Notes under the pieces: model-generated
What the model was told of the DNA's origin: nothing
What the model saw: only the letters and a program-made list of their open reading frames with translations
The model's database searches: none
Shown here: in pieces, positions 61,812 to 64,000 of the stretch
How the letters are laid out: the number at the start of each line of letters is the position of its first letter
Position numbering within the stretch: the stretch's first letter is position 1
Assembly (NCBI GenBank): GCA_052066835.1
Contig: JBQHRJ010000012.1
DNA from: UBA2821 sp902763335
Lineage (GTDB): Bacteria; Bacillota; Clostridia; Lachnospirales; Lachnospiraceae
Strand: one strand, 5' to 3'
Length of the DNA: 64,000 nucleotides
Position numbers and translations under genes: made by a program

Positions 61812-63107
61812 ATGGATTATTTACAGATTGAAAAAGTAATTGGAAGAGAAATATTGGATTCAAGAGGAAATCCTACAGTTGAAGCAGAAGTAATACTTGT
61901 TGACGGAACAGTTGGAAGAGGTACAGCACCTAGTGGAGCATCTACAGGTGAGTTTGAGGCACTTGAGCTTCGTGATGGAGACAAGGCAAGATATCTTGGA
62001 AAAGGTGTTACAAAAGCAGTAGAAAATATTAATACAGTTATTAACGATACTATTATAGGTATGGACGTTACAGATATATATGCAATTGACAAGGCAATGA
62101 TAGAGGCTGACGGAACAAAGGATAAATCAAATCTTGGTGCAAATGCAATACTTGCAGTATCTATTGCCGCTTCAAGAGCAGCATCTATAGCACTTGATAT
62201 TCCATTATATCGTTTCCTTGGTGGTGTTTCAGGAAATCGTCTTCCGGTACCTATGATGAACATTTTAAATGGTGGAGCACATGCTGCAAATACAGTTGAT
62301 GTTCAGGAATTTATGATTATGCCTGTTGGAGCACCTTCATTCAAAGAATGTCTGCGTTGGTGTGCAGAAGTTTTCCATGCACTTGCAGCACTTCTTAAGA
62401 GCAAAGGACTTGCAACATCAGTAGGCGATGAAGGTGGATTTGCACCTGACCTAGCATCTGATGAAGAAGCTATCCAGTACATATTAGAAGCAGTTAAAAA
62501 TGCAGGATATGAGCCTGAAAAAGATTTCATGATTGCAATGGATGCTGCATCATCAGAGTGGAAGAGTGAGAAAGGTAAAGGATTCTACAAGCTTCCTAAG
62601 GCTGGTACAGAGTTTACATCAGAGGAGCTTATCGAACATTGGGCAGCTCTCTGCGAGAAATATCCGATTATATCTATCGAAGACGGACTTGATGAAGAAG
62701 ACTGGGATGGATGGAAAAAACTTACAGACAGACTTGGAGACAAGGTTCAGCTTGTAGGTGATGACTTATTTGTTACAAATACAGAGAGACTTTCTAAAGG
62801 AATCGAGCTTGGTGCAGGAAATGCAATCCTTATTAAGTTTAATCAGATTGGTTCTGTTTCAGAGACACTTGAGGCTATCAAGATGGCACATAAAGCAGGT
62901 TACACAGCTATATCTTCACACCGTTCAGGTGAAACAGCAGATACTACAATTGCTGACCTTGCTGTCGCTCTCAATACATGCCAGATTAAGACGGGTGCAC
63001 CTAGCAGAAGTGAGCGTGTAGCTAAATACAATCAGCTTCTCAGAATAGAAGAAGAACTCGGTGCAAGTGCAGTATATCCGGGAATCAAAGCATTTAATGT
63101 AAGATAA
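61812..63107 (+). CDS. eno: enolase
   Basis: Phosphopyruvate hydratase of glycolysis, turning 2-phosphoglycerate into phosphoenolpyruvate with two magnesium ions. The start at 61812 is preferred, with AAGGAG (61798-61803) eight bases upstream; the in-frame ATG at 61746 would add 22 unrelated residues. The 431-residue product begins QIEKVIGREILDSRGNPTVE and has the catalytic segments GDEGGFAPD, SIEDGLDEEDWDGW, LIKFNQIGSVSET and SHRSGETADT. Codon use is strongly biased, like pflB, as for a highly expressed gene. It ends at a clear terminator. Genome neighbours are unrelated to glycolysis. Confidence 0.98.
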   Translation: MDYLQIEKVIGREILDSRGNPTVEAEVILVDGTVGRGTAPSGASTGEFEALELRDGDKARYLGKGVTKAVENINTVINDTIIGMDVTDIYAIDKAMIEADGTKDKSNLGANAILAVSIAASRAASIALDIPLYRFLGGVSGNRLPVPMMNILNGGAHAANTVDVQEFMIMPVGAPSFKECLRWCAEVFHALAALLKSKGLATSVGDEGGFAPDLASDEEAIQYILEAVKNAGYEPEKDFMIAMDAASSEWKSEKGKGFYKLPKAGTEFTSEELIEHWAALCEKYPIISIEDGLDEEDWDGWKKLTDRLGDKVQLVGDDLFVTNTERLSKGIELGAGNAILIKFNQIGSVSETLEAIKMAHKAGYTAISSHRSGETADTTIADLAVALNTCQIKTGAPSRSERVAKYNQLLRIEEELGASAVYPGIKAFNVR

Positions 63108-63119
63108 ACATATATTTGG

Positions 63120-63161
63120 AAAAAGGCTGAATGGCGATGCAAAGCTGTTCAGTCTTTTTTT
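63120..63161 (+). terminator. intrinsic terminator of eno
   Basis: AAAAAGGCTGAA (63120-63131) pairs with TTCAGTCTTTTT (63148-63159), with one G-T wobble, and a T-run follows. Confidence 0.85.
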
Positions 63162-63537
63162 GCACTAACATAGTATGTGTGTTCAAAGTGTGATTAATTA
63201 ACGAAATAAAGGACATAAATAAAAATAAAGCCATAAATTGTGCTATATTCATATTATACAAACAGGGTAGTGTCAAGTGACTTATGAAAAAACAGAGCCA
63301 AAGAAAAAGGCTCAATCGAACCTTGAAAATTGCAGATATTTAATCTTTTGATGAGTGACGCCACCCTTGACAGCACAACAAAAACTGCTGTAAGGCGATT
63401 GCCGACGGTGAAGATGATGAGAACAGTTAGTTCTTTATCCGTCGCTCACAGCAGTGTAGCAGTTTTTGTTGAGCCATCAAGGGCATAGCCAGAATCAAAG
63501 ATTCTGGTGGCTGTTTATTATGCCTCTGGTTCAGAAT
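63162..63537. other. gap of about 380 bases with IS-end-like hairpins
   Basis: Up to about 63290 only AT-rich sequence is seen. GAGCC/GGCTC (about 63296-63314) forms a small hairpin. A long inverted repeat follows: CCCTTGA (63364-63370) and CAACAAAAACTGCT (63376-63389) pair with AGCAGTTTTTGTTG (63458-63471) and TCAAGGG (63477-63483). CCAGAATC/GATTCTGG (about 63489-63507) is a third hairpin. They lie just downstream of the transposase stop and are probably the end region of that element. Confidence 0.55.
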
Positions 63538-64000
63538 CTAAGAACAGTTAGAGCCTTCGGCTTTTTGGAGATTTAGAATTGTCTGCTGTCCAAGATAGAT
63601 AAGCAACTGCCATTTTCCAGGCATGTTGTCGGCATTGGACAGTTCATCCACTTTATTGAGAACCTTGTATTTATTGTGTTTGTGAGGCCTTAAAAAGTTA
63701 TAGTAGGCAACCCAGAGAGCAAGGTCATAGTTGGCACCGTCGATGTTATTAAATCCGTTAGTAGTTCTGTAAGATGCTTTGTATGTACGATTAAGCCGTT
63801 CAATCATCTGCTTAAAGAGACGAAATTCTGTTGATACCTCATCGTCGTTGGTAAGTCCAATTACCTGAGTAATATCAAAGTTAATTTTGCCTTTTGATTC
63901 ACGGAAAAACTGTTGTGCAGCAAGAGGATATGCACTGTATCCGTCAGCGATAAATTTAAAGTCTTTAGGTATTTCTTTCAAGTGTTTAAATGCCATACGC
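63538..64000 (-). CDS. DDE-type transposase, partial at the window edge
   Basis: The C-terminal part of a DDE recombinase resembling the IS6/IS240 group: FIADGYSAYPLA carries the second catalytic Asp, and MIERLNRTYKASYRTTNGF contains the final Glu. It ends LWVAYYNFLRPH plus a variable tail of about 50 residues. The frame is open through the right edge, so the N-terminal helix-turn-helix and first Asp lie outside the window. The first codon shown cannot be the true start. The associated hairpins lie at 63364-63507. Whether the full element is intact cannot be seen here. Confidence 0.8.
   Translation of the reverse strand, partial: RMAFKHLKEIPKDFKFIADGYSAYPLAAQQFFRESKGKINFDITQVIGLTNDDEVSTEFRLFKQMIERLNRTYKASYRTTNGFNNIDGANYDLALWVAYYNFLRPHKHNKYKVLNKVDELSNADNMPGKWQLLIYLGQQTILNLQKAEGSNCS

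Noticed and set aside
1..64000. tRNA or rRNA genes
   Set aside because: No cloverleaf with a GGTTCGAATCC-type arm and no rRNA-like conserved stretch was found by eye; a tRNAscan or Infernal run would settle this.

Overview
The window looks like chromosomal DNA of an AT-rich, Gram-positive anaerobe of the class Clostridia, most likely a gut Lachnospiraceae. This is inferred from strong AGGAGG-type ribosome binding sites, pyruvate formate-lyase with its activase, VanW, LCP, DUF951 and DUF5685 proteins, Rpn-type nucleases, CotH/VTC/DUF4956 genes, and the absence of outer-membrane genes. No tRNA, rRNA or CRISPR array was seen.

1-4.4 kb: a membrane-anchored nuclease gene, then two leftward envelope genes, a PMT-type mannosyltransferase and an LCP ligase. 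4.4-28.6 kb: a large rightward surface-polysaccharide locus read from a good promoter at 4667. It encodes an initiating sugar-phosphate transferase, four glycosyltransferases, a Wzy-like polymerase, all four enzymes of the GDP-D-glycero-D-manno-heptose route, a Wzx flippase, and three large GT-C-like membrane proteins, two of them paralogous. It also carries a CotH-VTC-DUF4956 module, a polyprenyl-phosphate glycosyltransferase, an acetyltransferase, an AglD-like membrane protein and a FabH. Internal promoters at 18119 and 23167 divide it. A pair of related, highly palindromic elements sits at 4446 and 28698, at the two edges of this locus.

28.8-37.7 kb: small zinc-ribbon, DUF5685 and J-domain genes, a large cNMP-domain-like protein followed by a chemoreceptor, a hairpin-rich gap, and a DUF951/YcxB/exonuclease cluster. 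37.7-46.3 kb: a VanW, PurM-like, Lrp, aminotransferase and TrmL operon, then pflB-pflA-nth. 46.4-52.1 kb: an MBOAT/SGNH-like O-acylation pair behind a consensus promoter, two paralogous Xre regulators, and two zinc-ribbon proteins.

52.2-57.3 kb: a gene fusing AMP-ligase, acyl carrier and PlsC acyltransferase is broken near its 3' end by an IS110-family element with a long structured right end. The missing C-terminal codons survive on the far side and overlap a HAD phosphatase gene. 57.4-64 kb: an Rpn nuclease with a structured leader, a secreted Ig-like protein, an ECF sigma factor with an unknown partner, enolase, and a DDE transposase running off the right edge.

How the genes fit together: the 4.4-28.6 kb block should build a lipid-linked heptose-containing repeat unit inside the cell, flip and polymerise it, and modify it outside the membrane. 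LCP ligases such as the one at 2886 could attach it to peptidoglycan. No Wzz/Wzc chain-length system was seen. Functions are inferred from sequence motifs read by eye; no database search was run.
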